A DNA stretch of 64,000 nt. Origin: Callaeas wilsoni. Lineage: Eukaryota; Chordata; Aves; Passeriformes; Callaeidae. The DNA lies in assembly GCA_013398955.1 (NCBI GenBank), contig VWPU01010321.1, positions 82,634-146,633 on the forward strand, in the 5' to 3' direction. Below, in pieces: positions 1 through 11,060 of this stretch (positions are counted from its first letter, which is position 1; every line of letters starts with the position of its first letter). The notes under the pieces were generated by a model. It ran no database searches. It saw only the letters and a list, made by a program, of their open reading frames with translations, and was not told the DNA's origin. Position numbers and translations under genes: made by a program.

Positions 1-688
1 TTCTGCCTCTCCCCCATGCTTCTGGACATCTGTACTGTCTTGGGGCGATTCTATGACAATACTGTATTCCCCATCGCCTGCTTGATCTCTAGAATGCAGT
101 TTGTACCTTTAAACTGCAAAGAGAGAGAGAAGCTGGGGGAACTCCTCAGAGCAGCTCACTTGACCTTGCAGTTAGAAGTTTATATAGTTTTTCTTCTCCA
201 GGCAGGCAGTTTTTTGCCAGTTGGGAGGGGAGAGGAGAGAGTTTCTAGCTCTTCGGCCTTCAGCGGGAAGGGACTGCGATCTGCCTCAGTAGCTTCTGTT
301 CATCTTTGGACTGTTTTCAGCTTGCTTCTTCATCCAAGACCAGCTTATCATCTCCAGGACGCTTGGCAGGACTCTCCAGGGGAGCTGCCAGACCCTGCCC
401 AGCTTAGGACTGCAGGAACAGCTAAGTTTTACAGACAGAAGGGACTGTATAAAATCCATCAGCCTCCCACTGAATGGATGAGAGGGGGTTTCAAGATCCT
501 TTTCTGCCCCGTGCCTGCCGGGGACTCTGTTTGTTAAATAGACAGGTTTTTTCACTTTCATTTAAGAAATTATTTCCTGAACCTGTGAGGGGAGGGGCTG
601 CACCGACCTGCTTGCCTGGCAGGCAGGAGAGAGAGAGAGACACCCTTTTCAGGTTGTTTCCTCCTAAATTTGTGTCCAAACCAGCACA
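1..688 (-). mobile_element. Solo LTR-like block of an avian endogenous retrovirus, copy A (cut by the window edge)
   Basis: This stretch is similar along most of its length to the reverse complement of 43965-44650, so two dispersed copies of one element exist here in opposite orientation. The shared edge is sharp: homology stops after the CACA at 685-688, and the reverse complement begins TGTG, as expected for an LTR terminus. The other end lies outside the window. No gag, pol or env frame adjoins it. Shared landmarks include a purine run near 633-642, the block around 530-600 and the segment at 33-115. Strand is inferred from the TGTG-TGGTTTGG-like 5' start that I associate with Neoavian LTRs. 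A TATAAAA at 445-451 reading on the plus strand argues the other way, so orientation is uncertain. The open frames inside it are chance products. Confidence 0.7.
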
Positions 689-1444
689 TATACCTTCCCT
701 TGTCCTTTTAAAGGTTTTGCCTCTTTTCTTTCTATTTTTCAAAATCTCTATGATCTACTCTGTTTCTTCATATTAATCAGCCATTTAGCCTTCATGTGAC
801 TACATGAATTTACCACAGATAGCCCCATGATGATAACTTCCTGGGATGGACTATATCATGGTATAAAACTTGTAGATTAATAGGCAATTTAAGCACTGTT
901 CTTCCAAATAATCTTTTCTCCTCTTGCATTCTTTGCTAACCTATGGTATTATGATATTTCTGACACATTTTTTCAGAGAAAACTAATTTTATTTCTCCTG
1001 CCCAATTTTCTGTCTTCCCATTCTTAGTGTGATTGAAAATTCTTGAATATTGGTAATTCAAATGGGATTACATGTATGGTGGCTTCTCCTGGCCTGAAAG
1101 TTTTTAGGTGGATCAGAGATATTTCTTGCCCCAAAAATGGAGGAATGCAGGATAAACAGATCTCTCACATTGGAAGAAACCTTTAAGGCTTCTGCTTGTA
1201 TCTATGCCTTGTGTATTTCCTAGTAGCCTTTGCAAGTGCTTCTGTTTTAGGATACAAGGCAGCAAAGAGAAAAGAAAATGAATGGGAAAAATAATTTTCT
1301 GGAAAAAAGATCCTATTGAAAAATAAATTTGATCTGGATATGAAATATCAGCATTGAAGAGGACTCAACACTGAACTTAAAATTCGCCCAAATCAGCAGA
1401 ACACCTTTGTCTTTGCCAATTTAGCACTTTCTGGAGTAGGCAAT
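689..1444. other. Unannotated AT-rich DNA
   Basis: No recognisable repeat, long open frame or RNA gene was seen. The base composition is typical of avian intergenic or intronic DNA. Confidence 0.6.
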
Positions 1445-1729
1445 TGATCTACAGTGCAGACACTTGACAGGAAGGAGTTGGACCTCCCTTTAGATATGGG
1501 ATGTTGTGATGAATACCAAGGGGTATCACAAATGGAAGAGAGAAAAATCAGTAAATACGATCTGTTGATGCACTTAGCAGACAGTCAATGTGCTGCTATG
1601 TGTGAACTTCTCATGCCAGGTGCAAATATTTTGCAAGTTTCTAGTCAGACATCAGGAACTAGTACGGTTAATTTGAAAGTATTGACAAAAGGTGGTAAGT
1701 CACATTCTTTTGATCTAGGGGTAATGTAG
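1445..1729 (+). other. Exon-like open frame ending near a strong splice donor (hypothetical)
   Basis: An open frame runs from the stop at 1445-1447 to the stop at 1726-1728. It lacks a good ATG near its start; the first residues follow a GTG at 1454. The translation has balanced composition (for example KISKYDLLMHLADSQC), unlike most AT-rich chance frames nearby. At 1694-1699 the bases GTAAGT form a consensus donor, and CTACAG at 1449-1454 could act as an acceptor, although its pyrimidine tract is weak. An exon of about 240 nt would keep the frame open throughout. I recognise no domain or family. Alternatives are a decayed retrocopy or plain chance, since an open frame of about 90 codons is not rare in 64 kb. 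Nothing here indicates a function. Confidence 0.2.
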
Positions 1730-2656
1730 CTTTGATAATTTTAAGAACTTTGTTTATAGTAAGAAATGAGAACAGTAGGTTTAATTACAGCACTTCGTCC
1801 TTATATAAAATCTGTTTGTTATAGATATAACACATGTAACCTATTTCCCAACATTCAGTCTGGGCTAGAGTTGCGAAAAAAATTCTCTTAATCAGCAATA
1901 GTGGTGTACGAACCATAATTGTTCTGAGAAACAATGATTAGAAAAACATTAATACAAGAACTCTTACATGGACTGTACAACCAGAATTGTACTTTTGTTC
2001 ATCTATTCTTGAAGAAAAACTTTAGGTACTTCTAAAAAAAGGATAAAAGCAACTAAAATTCTCTCCCCTTTAACCCACACATTTCTGCTTTTCTCAGAAA
2101 ACAGTTTAAAAATCTTCCATATATGCTTAGTTCCTTCTGCCCTTCTAAAATACATCTTTTGCATTTCTGCAAAATAAAGCCTTGTGGAAGTTTCTGAGGT
2201 GTTGCACATATTTTTAAGTATTCAAGAAGCAGCAATAACAGAATTAATCTTTTCCCAGGGGACAACTTGAATTATGGATGACAAGCAGAATAATCAGCTG
2301 CTACAGCCAATCAGTCTAGTGGTAGAATCTGTTGCTATATTTTGCTTGTGTCCAAGGCAGTCTTCACCCTTCCAGCACTATCACAAAGGAAATTTAAAGG
2401 CAAAACTGGGAGCACTTTCCATCATGTAAATAAACATATATCATTGTTGTGTTTCATCTGATTGAACCCAAATTATGAGAATCCAGTCTGTTGATTCTCC
2501 TGAATGAGTTTCATACCAATCTGACAAGATATTTCAAATTTCCTTAGAAGAAGAAAATAAGAGCTTGATATTGACACAAGAAATATTTTATTTAGAACAG
2601 GGCTCTCTTAATATCTGGGACCAATTAAATGTGAGCTTGATTTTTAAAGCAGAATG
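1730..2656. other. Unannotated AT-rich DNA
   Basis: Nothing recognisable was found. Short overlapping minus-strand frames at 2003-2265 look like chance. Confidence 0.6.
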
Positions 2657-2724
2657 TTAAACAGCTCACAAGTCTACAAAAGTTAATCATTTAAACAGCT
2701 CACAAGTCTACAAAAGTTAATCAT
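2657..2724. repeat. Perfect tandem duplication, 34 bp x 2
   Basis: The 34 bases at 2657-2690, beginning TTAAACAGCTCACAAG, are repeated exactly at 2691-2724. The two units adjoin with no spacer and no mismatch, so the duplication is recent relative to the surrounding unique DNA. It is not part of a larger satellite. Confidence 0.95.
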
Positions 2725-4897
2725 TGTCATCTCAGACGTTAAGTCTTAGAAACTGCAAACAAGTTGATGATGAGATGGAACCTTTTTCCAGTGAAAGTTC
2801 AACAGGCCACCTATTTGTTCCACCTTCCTGCAGCTAAAATCACTGACACAAAGTTTTTGTTAACAATTTTTTATATTAATTACATAGAAAAAGTGCAACT
2901 GAAATGAGAATCAGTCATAATTATGTGCTTTTCAGCCTTTAAAATGATCAGAAAATTCTCCTTCACTAACGCAATAAATTCAATGACTGTACCAGCTCTT
3001 CTGCCATTTTTGAAGATGTCCCCTCTAATGGGACACATTCTTTTTATTTCCACTCTCTTCATAAATGTCTCTGAAATTTATAAAAGTGAAAGATTCCAGA
3101 AACTCATGCAGATTCTTATTTCCTTGAAGAGAAAGAAGGATATGTAACAGATATTTCACACCCACCATCTGCTGGTCTAGCCGGTAAGTTTTTCCATGGA
3201 ACAAAGCACTGTTTAATACCAAAAAGAGAGCTTGTTTCCAAGATGGCTTTATTCTTCGCTCTATGAGGGCATCTTTTAACCATGGACATTCAAACAAAAT
3301 TCCTTTTAAAACTTCTAAGGAGAACACTTTTGTCAAAACCTTCTGAATGTAAAAATTTCAATGGAAAAAGATTGGAACTAAATCTGAATTATGTGTTCTT
3401 GTGTTTGGTTGGTTTTTTCTTTTTTTTTGTTTCATAATTTGATTTTTTAAATTTAGTTTTAATCAGAAGACTGATTTTAAAAGTTATGGAAAGTGAGAGA
3501 GTGTTTCCCTCTACCTATACCATAAACTCTTGAGGTAGACAGAATCACAGATGCACTTATATAAGAGAAAATGTAATTTTGTCCTTTTGGAAATATTAAG
3601 AGATATGTACTCCATTTTGAGCAGTTTATAAATATATTTCTCATGTGTTCAAAGCCAGTTTATATTTCTTTTTTTTTCTGCTCAAAGTTTGAATTCTACT
3701 GGACATGCTGGTTTTCTGAGACAGAGACAATACATAAATAAAACCTCATGGCTCTGCCTTGTCATTTTCTTCTTTTCTTCTCTACTTTGTTGCTTTATTG
3801 ATTGTTACAGTAATCCATAAATATATGTACCACTGTTTTAATAATGCAAAATATTTACTTTGTAGCTAAGCCATTAATAGACATCATCAATTGGTTTTCA
3901 AGAACATGACTAATACATCAACAACACTGGGTTTTATAACCTTGTCATTCACAGTGAGCCAAGATTCAAAAAAACTTGACTTGATTATGATTAAGGGCTT
4001 TAAAATTCTGGAGTGCTGTCAGTATAGAGAAATTACTGCTGCAGAAGATCAGAGAGAAAAAAATAATGCAGGCATGCTTTTCTAAAACAGCTGGAGATCT
4101 CCCTGATCAACTGCAATGCTGCATTTGAAGGTATGGGTAAAAAAATATGCTCCAAGGTATAATCAGTGAGCAGAGAACAATAAAGGATTGCCTTAGTCCT
4201 GGAGCACATGCACTTCTTAGTTTGTTCTGAAGTGATGTTTGTCCAAGTATGCCCTCCTTTGTAACATCCCATGTTGGACAGTCCCAGCTCACGTGATACA
4301 GAACATGGCAGAACAAGGGTAACATAACTTGTTCTTAGAGAAAAATATAGAAATATGTATTTTCTACAAATTTTTTCAGTATTTGAAACAACGTAACTCT
4401 GAGATGATCTACACAGTAAGGAAAGCTGGTACTGAAGCAGGACCACTGTACTGCTTTCTCCTGTAGAAGCTAGGGATTGTGAGCGAAGATTAGATCAACT
4501 CGATCCCCATCCAGCTGCAAATGTAGAGAGCAATTCTGCATTAGGAGTGTTACTGATGATGAGGTGTAACAGAGTAATAAAAACAAGCCTGGGTGGCAGT
4601 AATTGTACTTTTAGATGTAATCTAGAAAAGACTGCTTTTAATGCAGATGAAAAACATGAGTTTTGAAGAACATTTTCATACGATAAGGTTTCCATTTTAT
4701 CAGGAATCGAAGTGGGTAAAGAGTATTTTGATTCTGTTTCTAAACAGGGAAAATTGATGGAGTCAAGATGCAAAAAGGAACTTGTTCAAAAAGAAGATTA
4801 CATTTTGATGAAACACAAACGTTGTAAAAACCCCTCCTATCGAATTAGAATTCCATTTATTCTATTTATTGAACCTAAAATTATCTTTTCTTAAAAT
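2725..4897. other. Unannotated AT-rich DNA
   Basis: Only low-complexity T-rich tracts stand out, near 3415-3430 and 3668-3677. A minus-strand open frame of 137 codons at 4033-4446 has no motif I recognise and no supporting splice or start context. It is treated as chance. Confidence 0.55.
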
Positions 4898-5746
4898 AAT
4901 CAAAATTCAACTTAAAATAGGTCCTTCTAAAAGGGAAATTTAATCAACATACTGTACGTTTTATATAAAGGCACTTGGACAAGGAGAATTCTCTGCAAGG
5001 TTTAAAAGAACAGATATGGTATGAGCAAATGACTGGTATGTTCCATTTCCTTCCTGGGATAGACATAATCTTTTTCTCATCACTGTTTCTTGTCACTATT
5101 CACTGAGAAGAAGTGATAAAATTAATCTTTTTATGTTCCTACAAATTAATCTTAGGTGGTGAAATCATAATTAATGCATCAACTCCACAAAATTTGTGTT
5201 GTTTTGCCCTGTTACTTGATTATCCCAGAATCACAGAATATGTTGAGTTGGAAGGGACCCACAAGGGTCATCGAGTCTTGCTCCTGGCCATCTCCAAGAC
5301 TCACACCATATGACCAAACACNAATCAAAATTCAACTTAAAATAGGTCCTTCTAAAAGGGAAATTTAATCAACATACTGTACGTTTTATATAAAGGCACT
5401 TGGACAAGGAGAATTCTCTGCAAGGTTTAAAAGAACAGATATGGTATGAGCAAATGACTGGTATGTTCCATTTCCTTCCTGGGATAGACATAATCTTTTT
5501 CTCATCACTGTTTCTTGTCACTATTCACTGAGAAGAAGTGATAAAATTAATCTTTTTATGTTCCTACAAATTAATCTTAGGTGGTGAAATCATAATTAAT
5601 GCATCAACTCCACAAAATTTGTGTTGTTTTGCCCTGTTACTTGATTATCCCAGAATCACAGAATATGTTGAGTTGGAAGGGACCCACAAGGGTCATCGAG
5701 TCTTGCTCCTGGCCATCTCCAAGACTCACACCATATGACCAAACAC
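4898..5746. repeat. Exact 424-bp direct duplication flanking a single N
   Basis: Bases 4898-5321 recur at 5323-5746 with a constant offset of 425 and no difference that I could find by reading both copies. The only base between them is the single ambiguous N at 5322. Copy 1 ends within the 3' end of a CR1 element and copy 2 continues into that same CR1. This pattern is what results when two contigs with overlapping ends are joined across a nominal gap without merging the overlap. A very recent true tandem duplication is the alternative. If it is an artefact, about 425 bases should be removed and all downstream coordinates shift. Confidence 0.95.
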
Positions 5747-6946
5747 CGAACTTCAATCCTGTCAGGCTCCGTGGTGTGACCACTCCTCTGAGGAGCCTGT
5801 TCCAGTGCCCAACCACCCTCTGGGTGAAGAAGCTTTTTCTAATACCCAAGCTAAACCTCCCCAACAGAACTTCAGGCCATTCCCATGGGTCCTGTCACTG
5901 ATCACCAGTGACATCAATGTCCCTCCTCTTCCCTTCATGATGAAGCTGCGGACTGTGATGAGGCCTCTCCTCAGTCTCCTCCAGGCTGAGCAGACCGAGT
6001 GCACTCAGCTGCTTCTCATACAGCTTCTCCTCAAGGCTCTTCACCATCCTTGTGGCCCTCTTTTGGACACTCTCTAACAGTTTATGGTCTTCCTAATACT
6101 GTGGCACCCAAAACTGCCCCCAGCACTCGCGGTGCGGCCGCCCCGGTGCAGAGCAGAGCGGGACAATCCCCTCCCTTGCCCGGCTGGTGATGCTGTGCCT
6201 GATGCCCTCAGGACAGGGTTGGCCCTCCTGGCTGCCAGGGCAATGCTGACTCATGTGCAACTTGCCATCAACCAGGACCCCCAGGTCCCTTTCTGTGGCA
6301 CTGCTTTCCAGTATCTCATTACCCAGTCTATCCGTACATCCAGGGCTCCTCCACCCCAGGCTCAAAATCCAGGAACTTCCCTTGTTAAAATTCATACAGT
6401 TGGTGATTGCTCAGCCCTCTAATTTGTCAAGGACTCTCTGCAGGGCCTCCCTGCTCTCGCGGGAGTCAACGTCTCCTCCCAGTTTTGTATTGTCTATGGA
6501 CTTGTTTGTATCCCTTTCAGTCCTGCACCCAGGTCCTTTATGAAGATGTTGAGCACAGGGCCGAGGCTGGAGCCCTGCAGAACCCTGCTAGTGACAGGTC
6601 ACCAGTCTGATGTCACCCCCTTCGCTGTAACCCTTTGTGCCTGACCCGTGAGCCAGTAGCTCACCCATCACATGATGTGTTTATCCAGCTGTGTGCTGGA
6701 CAGTTTTTCCAGAAGGATCCTGTGTGAGAGAGTATCAAAAGCTTTACTGAAATCCAAAAAGATTACATCAAGTGGCTTTCCTTGATCAACTAAGTGGGTT
6801 ACCTTGTCAAAAAAGGAAATCAGGTTTGATAAGCAGGACTTTCCTCTCATGAAGCCATGCTGGCTGTGGCAAGCGACTGCGTTGTCTTTCAGGTGTTTTG
6901 CAATGCTTGCCAGAATAATTTTCTCCATAACTTTATCAGGCACTGC
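5652..6946 (-). mobile_element. CR1 LINE, 5'-truncated, minus strand
   Basis: The 3' end lies at the low coordinate, with the CR1 terminal pattern AGAATCACAGAAT at 5652 followed by GTTGGAAGGGACC-type sequence. The body then reads back through the 3' UTR and the C-terminal part of ORF2, including the thumb region, to the reverse-transcriptase fingers. Homology to CR1 ends near 6946, after the equivalent of the PGKVME segment, so the element is truncated by incomplete reverse transcription in the usual CR1 way. The first 95 bases or so of its 3' end also appear at 5227-5321 because of the duplication around the N. Confidence 0.93.
6093..6946 (-). pseudogene. CR1 ORF2 reverse-transcriptase remnant
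   Basis: In a live CR1, ORF2 encodes an endonuclease-reverse transcriptase that copies the element RNA at the target site. Two frames of it survive here. From 6946 to 6668 one frame shows SQHGFMRGKSCLSNLISFF and then LDFSKAFDTLSH, which is RT motif A. From about 6500 down to 6093 another frame shows ERDLGVLVDGKLHMSQ and SRAREGIVPLCS, the CR1 C-terminal signature. At 6489-6494 the motif corresponding to the catalytic FADD reads D-N, so the second aspartate is lost. Frame changes and this substitution show that it is dead. The endonuclease domain is absent because of the 5' truncation. The plus-strand frames here are shadows. Confidence 0.88.
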
Positions 6947-7996
6947 ATATACATTGTCCTGCAGTGATGCCTTTGTGATAGACACTAACCCATGAGGCAC
7001 AAAGACACATATTCATATGGGAATATGCTGTTTCATTCCTCTGAGGGGAGGGCATTATTTAAAGGCACATTAAGCACAGGGCTTCTTTCACACTGCAGGT
7101 GATGAGGAGAGGAAAAAGGAGATACAGTTTTTTTGCAGAAGCAGTTTGTAACAGTGATGGCTTCCTAGAAACCAATGTGCTGATACCACGGCTAACTATT
7201 TAGGCAATCTAACACAATAACTCCTGGCTTCTCAAATATAAACGGCAATCTACTTCTCCATACGCTCTAGAAACTGAAGGCAGTGGGAAATCCCAGAAAC
7301 TGATGTGAAATAAATATCTTCTGAAATACTGGAAAATATAGGAGAAAAGTGATGAAGGTACTTAAAATTTAAAATGTAGGCATTATACAATGTGTTTTTA
7401 AAGATCTCAGGAGAGGATAATCTTGCTCAGGGAGGCCACTTGCTCTGAGCTGAGATCTTAAAAAGAACAGCTTTTCTTTTCTGTCTTGTCATGCACCACT
7501 TCATCTCTGTAAACAATATAGGTCTGAGATGGGCTTACAACCAGCTAAAAGGGAAAAGGCATCCAAAAAAATTTCCCCACAGCAAGAGAGATATGACCTT
7601 TAAAAACTGTCACACCTGAAAACAGTATGACAAAAACACAGAGGGTGAACCTGAAGTCATTATAGAACATTTTGCTTAATCTCCATAGGTAACCAGTTCA
7701 CAAGCAGAAGGCAGCTGCTGAACTTTCTGCTGCTACAGCTTTGTTCCACCACCCTGCTGCATCAATGGGATAGCTGCTCATGCTTGAAAATTCCTGTGAT
7801 ATATTACTAAATCTATATATTATTGTAACCAGGACAACACTATGGCTGCTAGAGGAATGAAAAGAAAACAAAGTACAAAATACCAAAATTTCAGTCCACA
7901 GAGAAGTTCCCTGAAAAATTAGAAACAAGAAGGTATGATGGACCACCTAGTACATATTCTTCAATTCATTATTATTTATTCTTCAGTGCACAGGAA
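6947..7996. other. Unannotated DNA upstream of the CR1
   Basis: No repeat or gene was recognised. The minus-strand CR1 frame runs open past its homology into 7000, but those extra codons do not match CR1. Confidence 0.55.
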
Positions 7997-8041
7997 AAAG
8001 CAAAAATCAACAAAGCAAAAACCAATAAAGCAAAAACACCT
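7997..8041. repeat. Minisatellite-like tract, 15 bp x 3
   Basis: There are three consecutive 15-base units at 7997-8011, 8012-8026 and 8027-8041. Each begins AAAGCAAAAA and they differ only in the last five bases. It is a short local tandem expansion. Confidence 0.85.
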
Positions 8042-10930
8042 ACCATCCAGCCTCGATGTTCAATATCTCATATGTGTCTTAGAAGTATATGTATCACATA
8101 ATTCTTCAGTCCAGCTTCTTTCAAATAGTTGTTCTAAACAGCTGTTCATTGTTCTTTAATGCTAAACCTCCTAAATTCACAACACAATTTTGAGTTGGTA
8201 AAGTCTTATATTGAGTAAAATGAGAGTATGAGAACACCACAAGAAATACTGCTTTGAGAGATCACACTCTCCCTTGGGCCTACCTGTTAGTGGTTTTGCT
8301 CAGATCAGATGGGCTCCTTGGAAGCAAAATCTCCCATTTGTCTCCACTGGTCATGCTTCAGTTCATGTTATGCAGTGGTGTCTGAGTCCTTCAGATGAAT
8401 TTTGAATGGGAAGATGCACCTCAGTAGCATAAGTTACACTCTTCAGACATTAGCAGGAGTTCAGTCCATAGGATCATATGAAAGCAAATGTGAAATAAGA
8501 TCTCATAAGGATGATCATCATCTTAAAGCCTTGGACATTTATCATAGAAGGTACTGTATTTTTAATTCTACAAATGACCCCAAGACATAAAACAAATAGA
8601 ATTTTTATTTAGTTTTGAATCTGAAAGTTCAAAATTAAATTGGCCATTTTTGCTGTAGGTTTCTGTTTCAAAAGAAAATTTTTTTTATTATATGTTTGAA
8701 AGTTTTTTTCCTGAACTGGCTCCTGTTGTAATGTGTATTTTTCATTAAATCTTAAGTTATTTACTCAGAGGGGAATGGCAGCCTGGCTGCTGTCCAGTTA
8801 TGGACAAATAATTTTCAGGCAATCAAATGCCACAGAGATGTATCTGGTCTAAGAATAAAACAGGAAGGCTGAGGAAAGAAAAGACCAGTATCCTCACAAG
8901 ACAGGGACTTATATGGAGGAATTCCTACCCTAAACCTGTGTGCATGAAAGAAGTTATCACCACAGGTGGGCAGGTTTCTTGCAGAGCGATTCAGTTCAGA
9001 ACTCCAGAATTTCTAAGTGGGGTGCGTATGTGAAAAAAAAAAAAGAAATCTCAAAATCAAAGACTAAGATTAATTTCAGCTTTCTAGTAGCTAATGGGAG
9101 CACTTCTGGCCATTTGGAAAGGAAATTCAAATGAAATGATTCTCTGTCTCAGCTCATGGGAGGGGACCTCATATGTCAGTTGCAATCAGTCTGAAAAGCT
9201 CTCTTAACTTCATGGAGGCTTCGCTGAGCAGCTGTCTAGGAATAACAATTTTCTGGCTCTGTTCTTGGACAAGTACACGGAGAGGTTTAGGAAAGGGGCA
9301 GGGGATGTCTGTCAAAATGCTTGGTCTCAGAAATCCTACTTAGACTTGTACATCTTTTATGATGGGATGCTCTTCAGTGCAGTAAGCCAGACAGGGAAGT
9401 TTTCCTGCATTAGCAGGGTCAGAAATAATTTTAAAATTGAATAATGAGTCTCCATGAAAATTATGTCTGGGAAGTAACTTGTAAATCAGCTGCAAAAATG
9501 CAGTATCAGAGCATAGCATAAAGGCTGTCTCATTTGCAAAAACTAGTAAGATTTATATTACGAGGAATAAACTTACCCTTTACCACAAGAGTCTTGTGGG
9601 TGAAGAAAAGCAATATTTCACCCTTTCACTCTCCAATTGGCTTGGAAAAAGGACTGGTGGGACAAAAATTTTGGATTACAAGGCTGAGCTGAATGCATGT
9701 TCACAAGTTGCTCTGCTTAGAAACTGGTCAGCAAGAAGAGATGATGGATAAAAGATCTCCTGAATTCAGGCATGTGTTTCACTTTCTTAAAAGACGGAGT
9801 CTGTTTCCATTTCACATAAGGCCAATGCATCTCATTCATTTATGCAAAAGCAGAGCTGTTTGGATCTTATCATGGTGTGCTAAATTCAAGCCAAGGACAA
9901 TCAGTGCTATGACATTGCCTGATATTTCACGGAGTGAACAATCAATTATGAGTTTAGGAAATAAAATACAGGGACGTTGTCAAAGCAACCTTGTAAGTGC
10001 TGAAAGGAATCCACACAATGGTCACATCTAAACCAGAGTTAATCGTCTCCAATCCTACCTGTTTTAGTCCTTTCAAGCCTTGGGATGGCAATAGCCTGTG
10101 GAGGTGCTAAGAAGCTTCTGGTAAGAGCATCACAGGATTTTATTTTTCACTCAAGTTCAAGAATCTTCTTGTTGTTCACTTTGACTTGAGAGTGATGCCA
10201 TAAAATGTGAACTATTATATTTTAGTTTAAAAATACCTCACACACTCAAGTAATATAGCATTCCTTTTTTTATTGTACAAGAATAATGAGTTGTCAGCTT
10301 CCTCCCCACTCTTTCCTTTACAGAACAAGATACATGAATCATCTTTCAAAAGAAGTAGTGCTGCTGTGACATTTAGAAAATGTTTTTCTAGTGTATGTGT
10401 CTTTATATTTAAAGGGACTGCAATTTATGAAGTTAGATTTCTTAAACAATAAGAACAAAAGCTCTATTCTTTATTTACAGTTTATACAGCAACTGTGATG
10501 TGTCTAAAGGTTATACTCATCTCACTACAATAAGGAGGTCACAGGAATGATGGTCTATTTTCACTTCTGGCATTGTCTGGAGTTACTTTTCGCAGGCATA
10601 TGCAGGAGCACTGTACCTCAGTGCTGACAGGTTTTCCCAAAATCTGGGTGTAGAGCAATGGCATTGAGAGTAGATTCATTGCAGGGTAAATGCATGGGAA
10701 GAGCACCTGAAAACTCCAAGGAGAGGACTGTGAACTTCTCACACACTCCACGAATCTAAATGGCTCATGTCACACCAGTGTGCAAGGCAGGAGACAGCAG
10801 GGGCCCAACAAACTGGAAAGAGTAACCTTTGAGCAATCTTTTGGCTCTGATAGTCCTGTGCAACCCACCAGGGGCAAGGAGGGCGGATGCAAGACAGAGG
10901 AACAGTGTCTTTGGAGGGGCAGCTCTGGAA
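8042..10930. other. Unannotated DNA
   Basis: An A-run near 9033-9044 and ordinary AT-rich sequence were seen. A plus-strand open frame of 112 codons at 9693-10031 has no recognised motif and is probably chance. Confidence 0.55.
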
Positions 10931-11060
10931 GGAGATCCCTTTTAGAGATAATTTGCTTACTTCCAGCTCAGGGATGATGAGGTTTCTCTGCATAGGAGAT
11001 CACTTTAAGAGATAATTTGCTTTCCTCCCGCTCAAAGATGATGAAGAAGTTTCTCTGCAT
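10931..11060. repeat. Diverged tandem duplication, about 65 bp x 2
   Basis: Unit 1 (10931-10994) and unit 2 (10995-11060) both run GGAGATC, then AGAGATAATTTGCTT, then a CTCAxxGATGATGA block, then GTTTCTCTGCAT. They differ by several substitutions and a 3-base insertion, so this duplication is much older than the one at 2657-2724. Confidence 0.88.

Noticed and set aside
4033..4446. 137-codon minus-strand frame
   Set aside because: No recognisable motif; cysteine- and leucine-rich chance translation of AT-rich DNA.
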